Positions 45,552 to 55,596 are shown, numbered from the stretch's first letter. The stretch is DNA of 64,000 nt from CAVQEK01 sp964596645 (GCA_964596645.1 CAZQVB010000014.1:48772-112771), one strand, 5' to 3'. Numbers and translations are program-made. The notes: generated by a model from the sequence alone, not told the origin.

Positions 45552-45980
45552 TCATTCCGGTTGCTGCGCCAGCATTTCGCGCGCATCTTCTATCGCCAGT
45601 CGCGATTGCTCACCGATGGTCTGTATGGCATCCTTTCTCGACTGCAGGTAGTTGATGATTTCTTCTTCCACTTTGCCATCGAAGTCGTGGTCAAACTCCC
45701 GCATCCATTGCATCATTCCCTCGTGTGCATCATCGAGTTCGGTGGCGGTTTGCTGCAGTTTGCCTATGGTAGCCGCGTACTCCTCGCCGCCCGCTTGTTG
45801 CAAAGAATCTATCTTTTCATTCACCGACTTCTTCATTTGCATCACCTTGCCGGTGAGCGGCATTATCTCGTCGTGCACGGCCATTACTTCCTTATACAGT
45901 TCTTCCCTGGAGGTAGTGCCCGAACAGGCTACCATCAGCAGGCCGATGGCTAGAGCAGGTATTATCGAAAATTTTTTCAT
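45552..45980 (-). CDS. Hypothetical helical lipoprotein, 142 aa
   Basis: Signal and lipobox LLMVAC with the cysteine at residue 19. The mature part is almost entirely charged heptad-like helix (EELYKEVMAVHDEIMPLTGKV... MKKSVNEKIDSLQQAGG...), so a coiled-coil bundle on the membrane surface is likely. It is 53 bases after murI on the same strand. Common type of unannotated Bacteroidota lipoprotein; no function assigned. Confidence 0.75.
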   Translation of the reverse strand: MKKFSIIPALAIGLLMVACSGTTSREELYKEVMAVHDEIMPLTGKVMQMKKSVNEKIDSLQQAGGEEYAATIGKLQQTATELDDAHEGMMQWMREFDHDFDGKVEEEIINYLQSRKDAIQTIGEQSRLAIEDAREMLAQQPE

Positions 45981-46033
45981 GCGGTGATTTTAAAGGTTTA
46001 AACAAAAATTAAGCGTTGACGCGCCAAGTAAAT

Positions 46034-46843
46034 CTACTCCCAAAGCGGATATTTTTCCAGTGTCACCTCATGCCCAAAAAACAGCTTGGTGAGTTCTTCG
46101 AACGAACGGGTGTAGTCGCTGACCATAAACTTATCCTTTTCCTGCCTCTGTCGGTTCAGCAAAAGATTGTACTCAAGATATGCCCGGAGACTGGCAGCTA
46201 CTATTTCCGATGAATCGAGCACCTGTACCTGACCACCATAGTGCGCCTCGATCTGTGTTTTGATGAGCGGATAATGTGTACAACCCAATATGAGCGCCCG
46301 TATGTTTTGAAGGCTCTCGTGGTTCAGATATTCTGTGATAATCTCCTGACTTATTTTGCCGTGTATGTAGCCCTCTTCTATCATGGGCACCAGCAGGGGT
46401 GTGGCGAGTGAGGCAAGGTCAATGTTGTTCTGTAGCTGATCAATTTTTTTTCTGTACACATTCGAACCTACCGTTTGCTTAGTGCCAATGAGGCCTATAC
46501 GTGCTTCAGCGTACGTTTCTCTGATGTAATTCACCACGGGCTCTATCACGTTGAACACCTTGGCCTTGGAGCCCACATATTCGCGTACCAGTTCGTAGGC
46601 CGCTGCGCTGGCGGAGTTGCAGGCGATGAGTATCACCTTGCAATGCGCGTGTAGTAATATGTCGCAAATTTTTATGGAATAGGCCTGAATGGCCGCCGTG
46701 GACTTGTCGCCATAGGGCAGGTGAGCCGTATCGCCAAAATAGATGATCTGCTCCTCGGGCAACAGATTTTTCACGGCCCGCGCCACCGTCATGCCGCCTA
46801 TGCCACTGTCGAAAATACCGATGGGTTCTGTTGCTTTTGGCAT
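46034..46843 (-). CDS. murI: Glutamate racemase
   Basis: Makes D-glutamate for peptidoglycan precursors; cofactor-independent, using two cysteines as acid and base. 269 residues. GIFDSGIGGMTVAR (residues 9-22), IYFGDTAHLPYG, IACNSASAAA (Cys75) and LILGCTHYPL (second cysteine) are the diagnostic motifs. Separated from the upstream xylA by a bidirectional terminator, so expression is independent of the sugar genes. Confidence 0.97.
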   Translation of the reverse strand: MPKATEPIGIFDSGIGGMTVARAVKNLLPEEQIIYFGDTAHLPYGDKSTAAIQAYSIKICDILLHAHCKVILIACNSASAAAYELVREYVGSKAKVFNVIEPVVNYIRETYAEARIGLIGTKQTVGSNVYRKKIDQLQNNIDLASLATPLLVPMIEEGYIHGKISQEIITEYLNHESLQNIRALILGCTHYPLIKTQIEAHYGGQVQVLDSSEIVAASLRAYLEYNLLLNRQRQEKDKFMVSDYTRSFEELTKLFFGHEVTLEKYPLWE

Positions 46844-46857
46844 GTCCTTTTTTGAAG

Positions 46858-46894
46858 AAAAACCTCACAGATGGTGATGCTCTGTGAGGTTTTT
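46858..46894. terminator. Intrinsic terminator between xylA and murI
   Basis: AAAAACCTCACAGA (46858-46871), nine-base loop, TCTGTGAGGTTTTT (46881-46894) with further T. Both strands carry a U-tract, but the flanking genes run leftward, so it ends the xylBA transcript just before murI. Confidence 0.9.
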
Positions 46895-46920
46895 TTAGGT
46901 GATTAATGGCAAATGAATGC

Positions 46921-48234
46921 TTAAATATACTGATTGATGATGTTTTCAAACAGCTCTTGTTTGCCGCTGATCCGCTTGGGCTCGCCTTGCTCCAGCGCAT
47001 AGCTGCGCAGGTCGTCGAGGCTTAGCTTTCCGGTTTCGAAATCTTTGCCTTTTCCGCTGTCAAAAGAAGCGTATCGGTCTTTGCGCATTTTCTTGTAGTC
47101 AGATTTTTCCAGCACGTCGTTGGCGATGAGCAGCGCGCGCGCGAAGGCATCCATGCCGCCTATGTGCGCCAAGAACAGATCTTCCGGATCGGTGGAGTTT
47201 CGGCGGATTTTCGCGTCAAAGTTTACGCCGCCGCTGCCGAAGCCGCCGGCTTCCAGTACTACCAACATAGCCTCGGTGAGTTCAAACAAGTTGATGGGAA
47301 ACTGATCGGTGTCCCACCCGTTCTGATAGTCGCCTCGGTTGGCGTCGATGCTGCCCAGCATTCCGGCGTCAGCCGCTACCTGCAGCTCGTGTTGGAAGGT
47401 GTGGCCGGCCAGTGTTGCGTGGTTTACTTCAATGTTCAATTTGAAATCTTGCTCCAGGCCAAACTCCCTCAAGAAGCCGATGACGGTGGCGCTGTCGAAG
47501 TCATACTGATGTTTGGTGGGCTCCATGGGTTTTGGCTCTATCAGGAAGGTGCCTTTAAAGCCGTTTTTGCGACCGTAGTCGCGGGCCATGTTCAGGAAGC
47601 GGCCCAGGTGCTCGCGCTCACGCTTCATGTCGGTGTTCAGCAGGGTCATATAGCCTTCGCGGCCGCCCCAAAACACGTAGTTTTCGCCACCCAGCGCTAC
47701 GGTAGCGTCTATGGCATTTTTTACCTGAGTGCCCGCCCAGGCCACTGCGGCAAAGTCCGGATTGGTAGAGGCGCCGTTCATGTAGCGCGGATTGGAAAAC
47801 ACATTGGCTGTGCCCCACAATAGTTTCACGCCGGTCTCTTTCTGCTTTTCCTTTGCATAGTCTACAATGGTCTGCAGCCGACGCTCCGTTTCTTGTATGC
47901 TGCTTCCTTCATCTACCAGATCTATGTCGTGAAAGCAGTAGAAGGGGATGCCGATTTTGGTGATAAACTCAAAGGCGCCGTCCATTTTGTCTTTGGCGCG
48001 CTGTACGGCATCGGTCGATTCGTTCCATGGATATACCTGTGTACCCGGGCCGAAAGGGTCGGCGCCGGTGTTGCAGAAGGAGTGCCAGTATGCCACAGCA
48101 AAGCGAAAGTATTCTTTCATCGATTTGCCGGCCACCTTCTTGTTTTCGTCATAGTATTTGAAAGCGAAGTGGTTGGTCGATTCACGGCCTTCATATTTGA
48201 TCTTCTCGATGTTGGGGAAAAAAGTCTTGCTCAT
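46921..48234 (-). CDS. xylA: Xylose isomerase
   Basis: Converts D-xylose to D-xylulose (and D-glucose to fructose) using two divalent metals. 437 residues, the class II length. Catalytic histidine and metal sites are visible in FYCFHDIDLVDEG, LIEPKPMEPTKHQYDFD, INVEVNHATLAGHTF-type segment (IEVNHATLAGHTFQHEL) and SIDANRGDYQNGWDTDQFP. Last gene of the sugar set before a terminator; 47 bases after xylB. Confidence 0.97.
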   Translation of the reverse strand: MSKTFFPNIEKIKYEGRESTNHFAFKYYDENKKVAGKSMKEYFRFAVAYWHSFCNTGADPFGPGTQVYPWNESTDAVQRAKDKMDGAFEFITKIGIPFYCFHDIDLVDEGSSIQETERRLQTIVDYAKEKQKETGVKLLWGTANVFSNPRYMNGASTNPDFAAVAWAGTQVKNAIDATVALGGENYVFWGGREGYMTLLNTDMKREREHLGRFLNMARDYGRKNGFKGTFLIEPKPMEPTKHQYDFDSATVIGFLREFGLEQDFKLNIEVNHATLAGHTFQHELQVAADAGMLGSIDANRGDYQNGWDTDQFPINLFELTEAMLVVLEAGGFGSGGVNFDAKIRRNSTDPEDLFLAHIGGMDAFARALLIANDVLEKSDYKKMRKDRYASFDSGKGKDFETGKLSLDDLRSYALEQGEPKRISGKQELFENIINQYI

Positions 48235-48281
48235 TTTTGTATTGGTAAGATTATGATGGATACTAAAATTACGTTTATTCT

Positions 48282-49760
48282 CTACTTTTCAAGGGCATTC
48301 AGCCAGTTGCCATATGCGTCGTCGTAGGCGCCCAGCAGGGTGGGGTTAGGGGTAAGCATATCCAGCGACTTGAGTCCCTGAAAGGCTTCGTCAAAATTGG
48401 CATAAATGCCGGCACCCACGCCTGCGCCGCGGGCAGCACCGGCTGCACCGTCTGTGTTGTAAAGCTCCACTATGGCGCCGGTGAGGTTGCAGAAGGCCTC
48501 CCTGAAGATGGGGCTCAAAAACATATTGGCATAGCCCGCACGAATGGTGCGTATTTCCAAGCCCATTTCCTTCATTATGTTGAAGCCGTAGTTCAAGGCG
48601 AAGACGATACCCTCCTGGCCGGCACGCAGCAGGTGGCGTTGGTCGTGCCGGTTGAAGTTGAGCCCGTGCAGTTGTGCGCCGATGTTCCTGTTTTCCATGA
48701 TGCGCTCTGCACCATTACCAAAAGGCAAAAATGACAAACCATCGGCACCGATGGGCGCCTGCGATGCAAGCTCGTTCATTTCGTTGTAGTCGAGCGTGCC
48801 GTCGCCAATGTTTTGCCTCAGCCAGCTGTTGAGTATGCCGGTGCCGTTTACGCAGAGCAGTACGCCATAGCGTTCCTGCTTGTCGCTGTAGTTTACGTGC
48901 ACAAAGGTGTTCACCCGCGAGAGCCTGTCGTAGGCGGGCTTGTCGATGATGCCGTACACCACGCCGGAGGTACCGGCGGTGGCGGCCACCTCACCAGGGT
49001 TCAGCACATTGAGCGAAAAGGCATTGTTGGGCTGATCGCCGGCGCGATAGGTGACGGGCGTACCTTCTTTGAGGCCAAGCGCCGTTGCAGCCTCTGCCGT
49101 AAGGCTGCCCTGATGCGAGAAAGTATCCACACGATCGGGCAGCAGCGATGGCGAAAAGCCGTAGTATTCCAGCAGCTTGCTGTCTACATTTTTTTGTTTG
49201 AAGTTCCACAATATGCCTTCCGACATGCCCGAGGCGGTGGTGTTGACCTCGCCCGTGAGCCGCATGGCGATGTAGTCGCCGGGGAGCATTATTTTGTGTA
49301 TTTTCTCATACAGCTCGGGCTCGTTGTCTTTTACCCATTTCAGCTTGGAGGCGGTGAAGTTGCCCGGTGAGTTCAGCAGGTTGCTCAGGCAATAGTCGTC
49401 GCCAATGTCGTGAAAGGCTTTGCGGCCGATCTCCACCGCGCGGCTGTCGCACCATATGATGGATGGGCGCAACGATTTCTTGTCTTTATCCACCAGCACC
49501 AGCCCGTGCATCTGGTAGGATATGCCGATGGCTTTTATATCCTCTTTCTTGATGCCGGTAGCGGCCATCATTTCGGTGGTGGCGTTTTTTATGTTGCTCC
49601 ACCATATTTCGGGGTCTTGCTCCGCCCATCCTCTTTTTTTGGAAATCATCTTCATTTCCTGTTTTGGGTAGGTGGCAGAAGCCACCACGGTGCCGGTGTC
49701 GGCATTGAGGAGTGAAGCTTTGATGGAGGAGCTTCCGAGGTCGTATCCTATCAGCATCAT
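48282..49760 (-). CDS. xylB: Xylulokinase (FGGY family)
   Basis: Phosphorylates D-xylulose to xylulose 5-phosphate, feeding rpe and transketolase. 492 residues. MMLIGYDLGSSSIKASLL is the N-terminal phosphate-binding start; YQMHGLVLVDKDKKSLRPSIIWCDSRA is the substrate region; GTSGVVYGII and the C-terminal GAARGAGVGAGIY motif complete the ATPase core. Two ATGs in tandem (49760 and 49757) are possible starts. Gene order xylB-xylA, downstream of galK by 96 bases. Confidence 0.93.
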   Translation of the reverse strand: MMLIGYDLGSSSIKASLLNADTGTVVASATYPKQEMKMISKKRGWAEQDPEIWWSNIKNATTEMMAATGIKKEDIKAIGISYQMHGLVLVDKDKKSLRPSIIWCDSRAVEIGRKAFHDIGDDYCLSNLLNSPGNFTASKLKWVKDNEPELYEKIHKIMLPGDYIAMRLTGEVNTTASGMSEGILWNFKQKNVDSKLLEYYGFSPSLLPDRVDTFSHQGSLTAEAATALGLKEGTPVTYRAGDQPNNAFSLNVLNPGEVAATAGTSGVVYGIIDKPAYDRLSRVNTFVHVNYSDKQERYGVLLCVNGTGILNSWLRQNIGDGTLDYNEMNELASQAPIGADGLSFLPFGNGAERIMENRNIGAQLHGLNFNRHDQRHLLRAGQEGIVFALNYGFNIMKEMGLEIRTIRAGYANMFLSPIFREAFCNLTGAIVELYNTDGAAGAARGAGVGAGIYANFDEAFQGLKSLDMLTPNPTLLGAYDDAYGNWLNALEK

Positions 49761-49856
49761 TTTGGTAAGATCATTTGAAAAATTTGTGTGTGCAATCTAC
49801 GTATTTATGCGGGTGCGATATGGTAGAGATCATTGAAAACAGGCGATGCTTTTGTG

Positions 49857-51005
49857 CTACATCTTGCTGGTGCCATTTTCTATTTTCACCGTATACGTTT
49901 TCAGTTCTTTTCCCAAATCTCTGCTGTACGCTTCCGTCATGTGCCGGGTGAAGTCCTGCAGCTTGTCTATCTGCACCAGATTGATGGTACAGCCTCCAAA
50001 GCCACCGCCCATCATACGGGCACCCGGCACATAGTCCAGGTTGTGGGTCTGCTCCACCAGAAAATCCAGCTCTTTGCAGCTTACTTCATACTGCCTGCTC
50101 AGCCCCTCGTGCGAGTGGTACATCAACCGGCCAAACGCGGTGAGGTCACCAGCCTGCAATCGTTCACAGGCTTCTGTCACGCGCGCGTTTTCTTCTATCA
50201 CGTAGCGGCAGCGTTGGTACACCACAGGGGCCAGGTCCTTTTTCACGTCATCGAGCATGGCCAGCGTTGCATCGCGCAAGGAGTGTACATCCGGGTTTTT
50301 CTGTTGAATGACCCGCACACCGGCTTCACATTCCTGCCTTCTGGTGTTGTACTCCGACGAGGCCAGGGAGTGCTTCACCTGGGTGTCGCACAGCACCAGG
50401 CGATAGTGGGCCATGTCGAATGGAAAATATTCAAACGTGAGGTCGCGGCAGTCCAGCCTGATCACATGGGCCGCCTTGCCGTGTACACTGGCAAACTGAT
50501 CCATGATGCCGCATTTCACACCTACAAACTCATTCTCGGCGCGTTGGCCAAGTTGGGCCAGTGCCATTTTGCTCAGCTTATGATCGTGAAGCACATTCAG
50601 CGCAAAGGCAAAGGCACACTCCAATGCCGCCGAAGACGACAGGCCGGCGCCCAGCGGTATGTCACCGCCAAACACACAGTCGAAGCCTTTCACCTCCAGT
50701 TGCATTTTTTTAAATTCTTCCACCACGCCCATGATGTAGTCGGGCCAGCCCTTGCCTGATTTTTTCAGGTCATTAATGTCAAACTCATGCGATTCGTTCA
50801 GATCGTGGCTCAGCACCCGGCAGGTGTTGCCGTAGTTGGTGCTGATGGCTACTATGATTTGCTTGTCGATGGCTGCCGGCAGCACAAAGCCATTGTTGTA
50901 GTCCGTGTGCTCTCCGATCAGGTTTACGCGGCCAGGCGACCGCACCAGAAGCGGTGTTTTTTTAAAAGTTGTTACGAAGCTTTTTTTTATCTCTTCCGCA
51001 AGCAT
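49857..51005 (-). CDS. galK: Galactokinase
   Basis: Phosphorylates alpha-D-galactose at C1, first committed step of the Leloir pathway. 382 residues. Signature RSPGRVNLIGEHTDYNNGFVLP near the N-terminus, GHMP ATP loop GAGLSSSAALECAFAF, and ARMMGGGFGGCTINL near the C-terminus. It lies between a sugar symporter gene (59 bases upstream) and xylB. galT and galE are not in the window. Confidence 0.96.
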   Translation of the reverse strand: MLAEEIKKSFVTTFKKTPLLVRSPGRVNLIGEHTDYNNGFVLPAAIDKQIIVAISTNYGNTCRVLSHDLNESHEFDINDLKKSGKGWPDYIMGVVEEFKKMQLEVKGFDCVFGGDIPLGAGLSSSAALECAFAFALNVLHDHKLSKMALAQLGQRAENEFVGVKCGIMDQFASVHGKAAHVIRLDCRDLTFEYFPFDMAHYRLVLCDTQVKHSLASSEYNTRRQECEAGVRVIQQKNPDVHSLRDATLAMLDDVKKDLAPVVYQRCRYVIEENARVTEACERLQAGDLTAFGRLMYHSHEGLSRQYEVSCKELDFLVEQTHNLDYVPGARMMGGGFGGCTINLVQIDKLQDFTRHMTEAYSRDLGKELKTYTVKIENGTSKM

Positions 51006-51064
51006 GTCGTTTCGATTTCATTAAATATCGCATGCATGATCAGCATGCCCAGCTCTTATATATT

Positions 51065-52765
51065 TTACCAAAATACCGCATAAAGCACGGCCAGTACAAT
51101 GAGTATGGCGAAGGCACCAATATTAAATGCCGGGCCTGTGGCAAAAAGCTTTTTACTCAGGTCAATGCCTTTGGGGTCATTCACACCCTTGTTTTCGCTA
51201 TAGCTCACCAGCATGATGATGATGACGGTAAGTATGAAGGTGATGCCCATCTGATTCATAAATGGCATGCGGGGAAACAGCACCGAGAGCGCGCTATCCG
51301 GATCGACCCAGCCCTTGCTGCCGACCTTCAGGTACATGGCGATGGGAATGGAAGCCAATGCCCCCCAAATAGCGCCTTTGTTGGTCGTTTTCTTCCAGAA
51401 CAAGCCAAGCATGAATATGGCCAGAATGCCAGGGCTCACCAACCCCGTATATTCCTGTATGTATTGAAAAGCCTGCTTGATGCCTCCCAGCAGTGGGGCT
51501 ATAAAACAGGCGACCACGAGCGCTGCGGTGGCTGTAATGCGGCCTACCCGTACCGTGCCCGACTCCGAAACTCCCGGATTGATGAGCGGCTTGTATATGT
51601 CCATGGTGAATATGGTGGCAGTGCTGTTGAGCATGGAAGCCAGAGAAGAAACGATGGCGGCGGTGAGTGCGGCCAATACCAAGCCCTTCATGCCAATGGG
51701 GATAAACCGGTCGATGAGCCATGGGAAGGCCTGGTCGTTGTCGATATTGCCGGCACTGTTGATGAACGAAGGATCTACGGTAGCTTCTACGATGTTGCCC
51801 TCAGGGCCGGCATTCAGGAAGTAGGCGATCATGCCGGGGATCACCACAATGAGCGGTATGATGAGCTTGAGTGCTGCGGCAAATACAATACCCCGCTGCG
51901 ACTCCTTGAGGCTTTTGGCCGCCAGTGTACGCTGAATGATGTACTGGTTGAAACCCCAGTAGTACAGGTTGGCGATCCATAGTCCGCCGATGAGCACAGA
52001 GAGCCCGGGCAGGTCCCACCAGGCGTCGTCGCCATTGGGCGTGATGATTTCACCTTTGTCAAGGATCATTGAAAATTTTTCCGGTATGCGATCGAAGAGC
52101 AGTTCCAGTCCGGAGAAGATGCCGCCATCGGGCGATATGTGGCTGAGCGCAATAAAGGTGGTAATGAGGCCGCCTACCACCAGCACCACCACCTGTACCA
52201 CGTCCGTCCAGGCTACGGCTTTCAACCCGCCCCACAGCGAGTATGCCGCAGCAAATAGCGCCAGCCCGATGATGCTGGGCACAATGAGCGAGCCGTCGCC
52301 CTGGCCGACGATGGTGTCGAGGGCTTTGCTGCCCAGGTAGAGCACCGAGGTGAGGTTTACAAAGATGAACAGTGCAATCCAGAATATGGCGAGAATGGAT
52401 TTGAGGTTGGTGCTGTAGCGTTGCTCCAGAAATTCCGGTATGGTATACAGCTTTTTCTCTATAAAAATGGGCAGAAAGTACTTGCCCACGATGAGCAGGG
52501 TAATGGCCGCCATCCACTCATACGAGGCGATGGCCAGGCCTATAGCAAAGCCAGAGCCCGACATGCCAATAAATTGCTCTGCAGAAATGTTGGCCGCTAT
52601 CAGCGAGGCGCCGATGGCCCACCATGGCAGCGACTTGCTGGCAAGAAAGTAATCTTTTGAATCTTTGACGTGCCCCTTTTTCTCTCTGGAAACATACAGG
52701 CCTATGGCGACAATGATGAGGCAGTAGGCGCCAAAAATGACAAAATCGAGTGTAGATAATTCCAT
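51065..52765 (-). CDS. Sodium:sugar symporter, SGLT type (SSS family)
   Basis: Inner-membrane sodium-coupled sugar uptake, 566 residues with about 14 membrane helices. SAEQFIGMSGSGFAIGLAIASYEWMAA in the first helices and NLYYWGFNQYIIQRTLAAKS in the middle are, from memory, almost the same as in the Vibrio galactose transporter vSGLT, including the asparagine and tyrosine that close the sugar site. Together with galK downstream and an aldose epimerase upstream this points to galactose (possibly also glucose or xylose) as substrate. Confidence 0.93.
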   Translation of the reverse strand: MELSTLDFVIFGAYCLIIVAIGLYVSREKKGHVKDSKDYFLASKSLPWWAIGASLIAANISAEQFIGMSGSGFAIGLAIASYEWMAAITLLIVGKYFLPIFIEKKLYTIPEFLEQRYSTNLKSILAIFWIALFIFVNLTSVLYLGSKALDTIVGQGDGSLIVPSIIGLALFAAAYSLWGGLKAVAWTDVVQVVVLVVGGLITTFIALSHISPDGGIFSGLELLFDRIPEKFSMILDKGEIITPNGDDAWWDLPGLSVLIGGLWIANLYYWGFNQYIIQRTLAAKSLKESQRGIVFAAALKLIIPLIVVIPGMIAYFLNAGPEGNIVEATVDPSFINSAGNIDNDQAFPWLIDRFIPIGMKGLVLAALTAAIVSSLASMLNSTATIFTMDIYKPLINPGVSESGTVRVGRITATAALVVACFIAPLLGGIKQAFQYIQEYTGLVSPGILAIFMLGLFWKKTTNKGAIWGALASIPIAMYLKVGSKGWVDPDSALSVLFPRMPFMNQMGITFILTVIIIMLVSYSENKGVNDPKGIDLSKKLFATGPAFNIGAFAILIVLAVLYAVFW

Positions 52766-53004
52766 CTGGATGTCTTTTGCTTTCTGCGGTGAAGCAGGAG
52801 GCCGGCTCAGCTACACATTGTGCCACACCACTCTCCTGAGCACCATCTATTCATGTTCTGTTTCACCCTGCTCTAAGATTGTCGCGACCGGCTCCCTCAA
52901 AATAAAAAGTGTGCGTATGCCGCTGGCTGGTATACCACGCAGGCTGAAAAACCAGCGCTGCGAATTTATAAATTAAAGCTTCCAATCATAGCGCACCATA
53001 CCAA

Positions 53005-53961
53005 TTATTGCTCAGCATCTGGCACAGCTTGTACGCCAAAAGTGGCTTCGGTGGCTTCACCGGCGGGCAGATGTATCAGGCCCAGGCCATTGTTGAAGGC
53101 GTCGATGCCGCAAGTTACCGGCTCCAGGGCCAGCGACGTGCGACCGGGAGGCGTAAATATCTGCAGATAGTCAAATTGCTGTTGGCCGGTCTGCTGCCAA
53201 ATGTTCAATCCAAAATTTTCTAATTCAGAGTACACACGGGCAGATGCCTGAGGCCCGGGTGCTGTGATGTGCAGGCAGGCGTCGAGTTGTACATTGCCCA
53301 CGGGCGCCAGACTGCTGAAGTGGCTGAATGGGCGCTCAACACCGGTTGGCAGGTTGCGCCCGTCGCATACGATCTCTTCGCAGGGTGGCAGTTGTAGCCG
53401 GAGCTGATCTACGCCATGCCCAAACGCAAAGTACGGATGCCACCCAAAGCCGAGTGGCATCGTTCGGGTGCCGCGATTGGTCACCAATATGGATACCTGC
53501 AGCCCTTCTACAGCAGAAAGCACCATCTTCAGGTGTACATCGAAAGGGAAAGGGTAGCCCGGGTATCCGCCATCGTAGGCATGGTACAGCGTGAGGTGTA
53601 CATCGTGCTCCCCACATTCGTCAGAGACAAGCTCGAAAGGGCGGTTGTACAAGTGGCCGTGTATAGCATTGTTATTGCCCGGTTCATTGATCGGCAATTG
53701 GTGTTCCTGGCCATCATAGGCGTATTTGCCATCGCGTATGCGGTTGGGGAATGGAAACAGAAAAGTGCTTTTAAACCACCGGTTTTCAGGGTATTCGTCA
53801 TCTTGCAGCCCGTCGAGCACCTGCATGGCTTTTTGTCCATTGTGCAGTGTAAGGCTGCTGATGTTGGCGCCCAGGCCGGGGATGATGGTCATGGCCACCT
53901 TGCCATCACTGTAGGTGAGGTGGTGATAGCCGTCGTGATTCGATGTCGATTTTGTAAACAT
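53005..53961 (-). CDS. Aldose 1-epimerase family protein
   Basis: Interconverts alpha and beta anomers of aldoses so that kinases receive the right form. 318 residues, no signal peptide, cytoplasmic. RIRDGKYAYDGQEHQLPINEPGNNNAIHGHLYNRPFE holds the conserved Asn-Ala-Ile-His-Gly block with the first catalytic histidine, PLGFGWHPYFAFG the second, and ALEPVTCGIDAFNNGLGLIHLPAGE the C-terminal glutamate region. It is 239 bases upstream of the symporter gene and points the same way, so it is the likely first gene of the set. Confidence 0.92.
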   Translation of the reverse strand: MFTKSTSNHDGYHHLTYSDGKVAMTIIPGLGANISSLTLHNGQKAMQVLDGLQDDEYPENRWFKSTFLFPFPNRIRDGKYAYDGQEHQLPINEPGNNNAIHGHLYNRPFELVSDECGEHDVHLTLYHAYDGGYPGYPFPFDVHLKMVLSAVEGLQVSILVTNRGTRTMPLGFGWHPYFAFGHGVDQLRLQLPPCEEIVCDGRNLPTGVERPFSHFSSLAPVGNVQLDACLHITAPGPQASARVYSELENFGLNIWQQTGQQQFDYLQIFTPPGRTSLALEPVTCGIDAFNNGLGLIHLPAGEATEATFGVQAVPDAEQ

Positions 53962-54137
53962 AAATCAATGTTATCTGAGTGAATTTGCCGCAGCCCAGGC
54001 CGCATTGGCTTTGCAGCCCTAAAGATGAAAAAAAAAGTGCAGCCCCGCAGTATGTGGATGCGGGCACCGACGGGTGTGGAATTTTAATTTGTGTTCACGA
54101 TCTTGCCATTTTTTAAGATAATTCAAAACCACCCGTT

Positions 54138-55556
54138 ATGAGACACTTTCATTTTTACCTTTTTATCTCCCTCTTGTATGCCGGCGTGTCGGCGTGCAAT
54201 ACAGCCGAAAAGCCAGACGAACAAGCAGAAGCATCATCCAACACGTTGCCCAACTTCGTGGTGGTATTTTGCGACGACCTCGGCTATGGCGATCTTGGCA
54301 CGTATGGCCACCCGACCATCAGAACACCCAATATAGACCGCATGTCGGCAGAGGGGCAAAAATGGACCAACTACTATGTGGCCGCCAGTGTGTGTACGCC
54401 CAGCAGGGCGGCATTGCTTACGGGCCGCTACCCCATTCGCAGCGGTATGACGAGCGATGTACAACGTGTGCTTTTTCCCAACTCCGTAAAGGGCCTGCCT
54501 GCCGATGAAATCACCCTGGCCGAGCAACTGAAAAAGGCGGGCTATGCTACCGCTGCCATCGGCAAGTGGCACCTCGGCCACCGCGAGCAGTACCTGCCCA
54601 CCAACAACGGCTTCGACTACTACTACGGCATCCCCTACAGCAACGACATGGACTTTGTGGGCGGCAAGAAGTACTGGGACTTCGCCGATACTATACCAAC
54701 TGAGTACTACAACGTGCCGCTCATGCGCAATACCGAAATCATAGAGCGCCCGGCCGAGCAGCACACCATCACCAAGCGCTATACCGAGGAGGCCATGCAG
54801 TTCATTAGAGAACATAAGGAAGGGCCTTTTTTCGTATACCTGGCCCATAATCTGCCACACATCCCGCTGTTTGCCTCACCGGAATTTAGCAAGAAGAGCA
54901 AGCGCGGCCTGTATGGCGATGTGGTAGAAGAGATTGACAGCGGAATAGGCGACCTGCTGCAGATGCTGAAAGACAGCGGATTGGCCGAAAACACACTGGT
55001 CGTGTTCACCTCAGACAATGGCCCCTGGCTTTCGTTCAGAACCCACGGCGGCTCTTCCGGCTTGCTGCGCGCCGGCAAAGGCTCCACCTGGGAAGGTGGC
55101 ATGCGCGTGCCGGGTATATTCTGGTGGCCGGGCAAAATATCGCCAGCGCTTGTTACCGATATGGGCTGCACCATGGACCTGTTCACCACCTTTAGCCACC
55201 TTGCCGGCGTGCCACTGCCCGACGATCGCATCATTGATGGGGTAGACCTGTCGGGCACACTGCTGCGTGGTGAAGAGAGCCCGCGGGATCAACTGCTATT
55301 TTACCGGGGCAGTACCGTGTATGCAGCACGGCTGGGCGACTACAAAGCACACTATGTGGTAGAAGGCGCGTATGGCATGTTCGAGAAAAAGACGGAGCTA
55401 GATACACCACAGCTGTACAACGTGAGCGTAGACCCATCTGAAAATTTCGACGTGGCGGATCAGCATCCTGAGGTGCTGGAAGAGATTGCACAGGTGGTGC
55501 AGGAGCATAAAAGCAATCTGGTGGCCGGCCCTGATCAACTCGCTGAGCGCGAATAG
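54138..55556 (+). CDS. Sulfatase (arylsulfatase type), lipoprotein
   Basis: Hydrolyses sulfate esters, probably of a sulfated polysaccharide. 472 residues. Lipobox region LLYAGVSAC (Cys20) anchors it to the membrane. NFVVVFCDDLGYGDLG gives the calcium-binding Asp46-Asp47, and SVCTPSRAALLTGRYP has the formylglycine site Cys86 in CxPSR. AIGKWHLGH and VVFTSDNGPW follow in the usual places. It is expressed alone and divergent from the epimerase. A maturation enzyme is not in the window. Confidence 0.95.
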   Translation: MRHFHFYLFISLLYAGVSACNTAEKPDEQAEASSNTLPNFVVVFCDDLGYGDLGTYGHPTIRTPNIDRMSAEGQKWTNYYVAASVCTPSRAALLTGRYPIRSGMTSDVQRVLFPNSVKGLPADEITLAEQLKKAGYATAAIGKWHLGHREQYLPTNNGFDYYYGIPYSNDMDFVGGKKYWDFADTIPTEYYNVPLMRNTEIIERPAEQHTITKRYTEEAMQFIREHKEGPFFVYLAHNLPHIPLFASPEFSKKSKRGLYGDVVEEIDSGIGDLLQMLKDSGLAENTLVVFTSDNGPWLSFRTHGGSSGLLRAGKGSTWEGGMRVPGIFWWPGKISPALVTDMGCTMDLFTTFSHLAGVPLPDDRIIDGVDLSGTLLRGEESPRDQLLFYRGSTVYAARLGDYKAHYVVEGAYGMFEKKTELDTPQLYNVSVDPSENFDVADQHPEVLEEIAQVVQEHKSNLVAGPDQLAERE

Positions 55557-55596
55557 GAGAAATTTGCCGCACAGGGTGACTTTTAGCAGCAGTACT

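Noticed and set aside
49833..50759. 308-codon plus-strand open frame
   Set aside because: Antisense to galactokinase, which has complete GHMP motifs.
50969..51982. 337-codon plus-strand open frame
   Set aside because: Antisense to the sodium:sugar symporter and low in hydrophobic order; a shadow.
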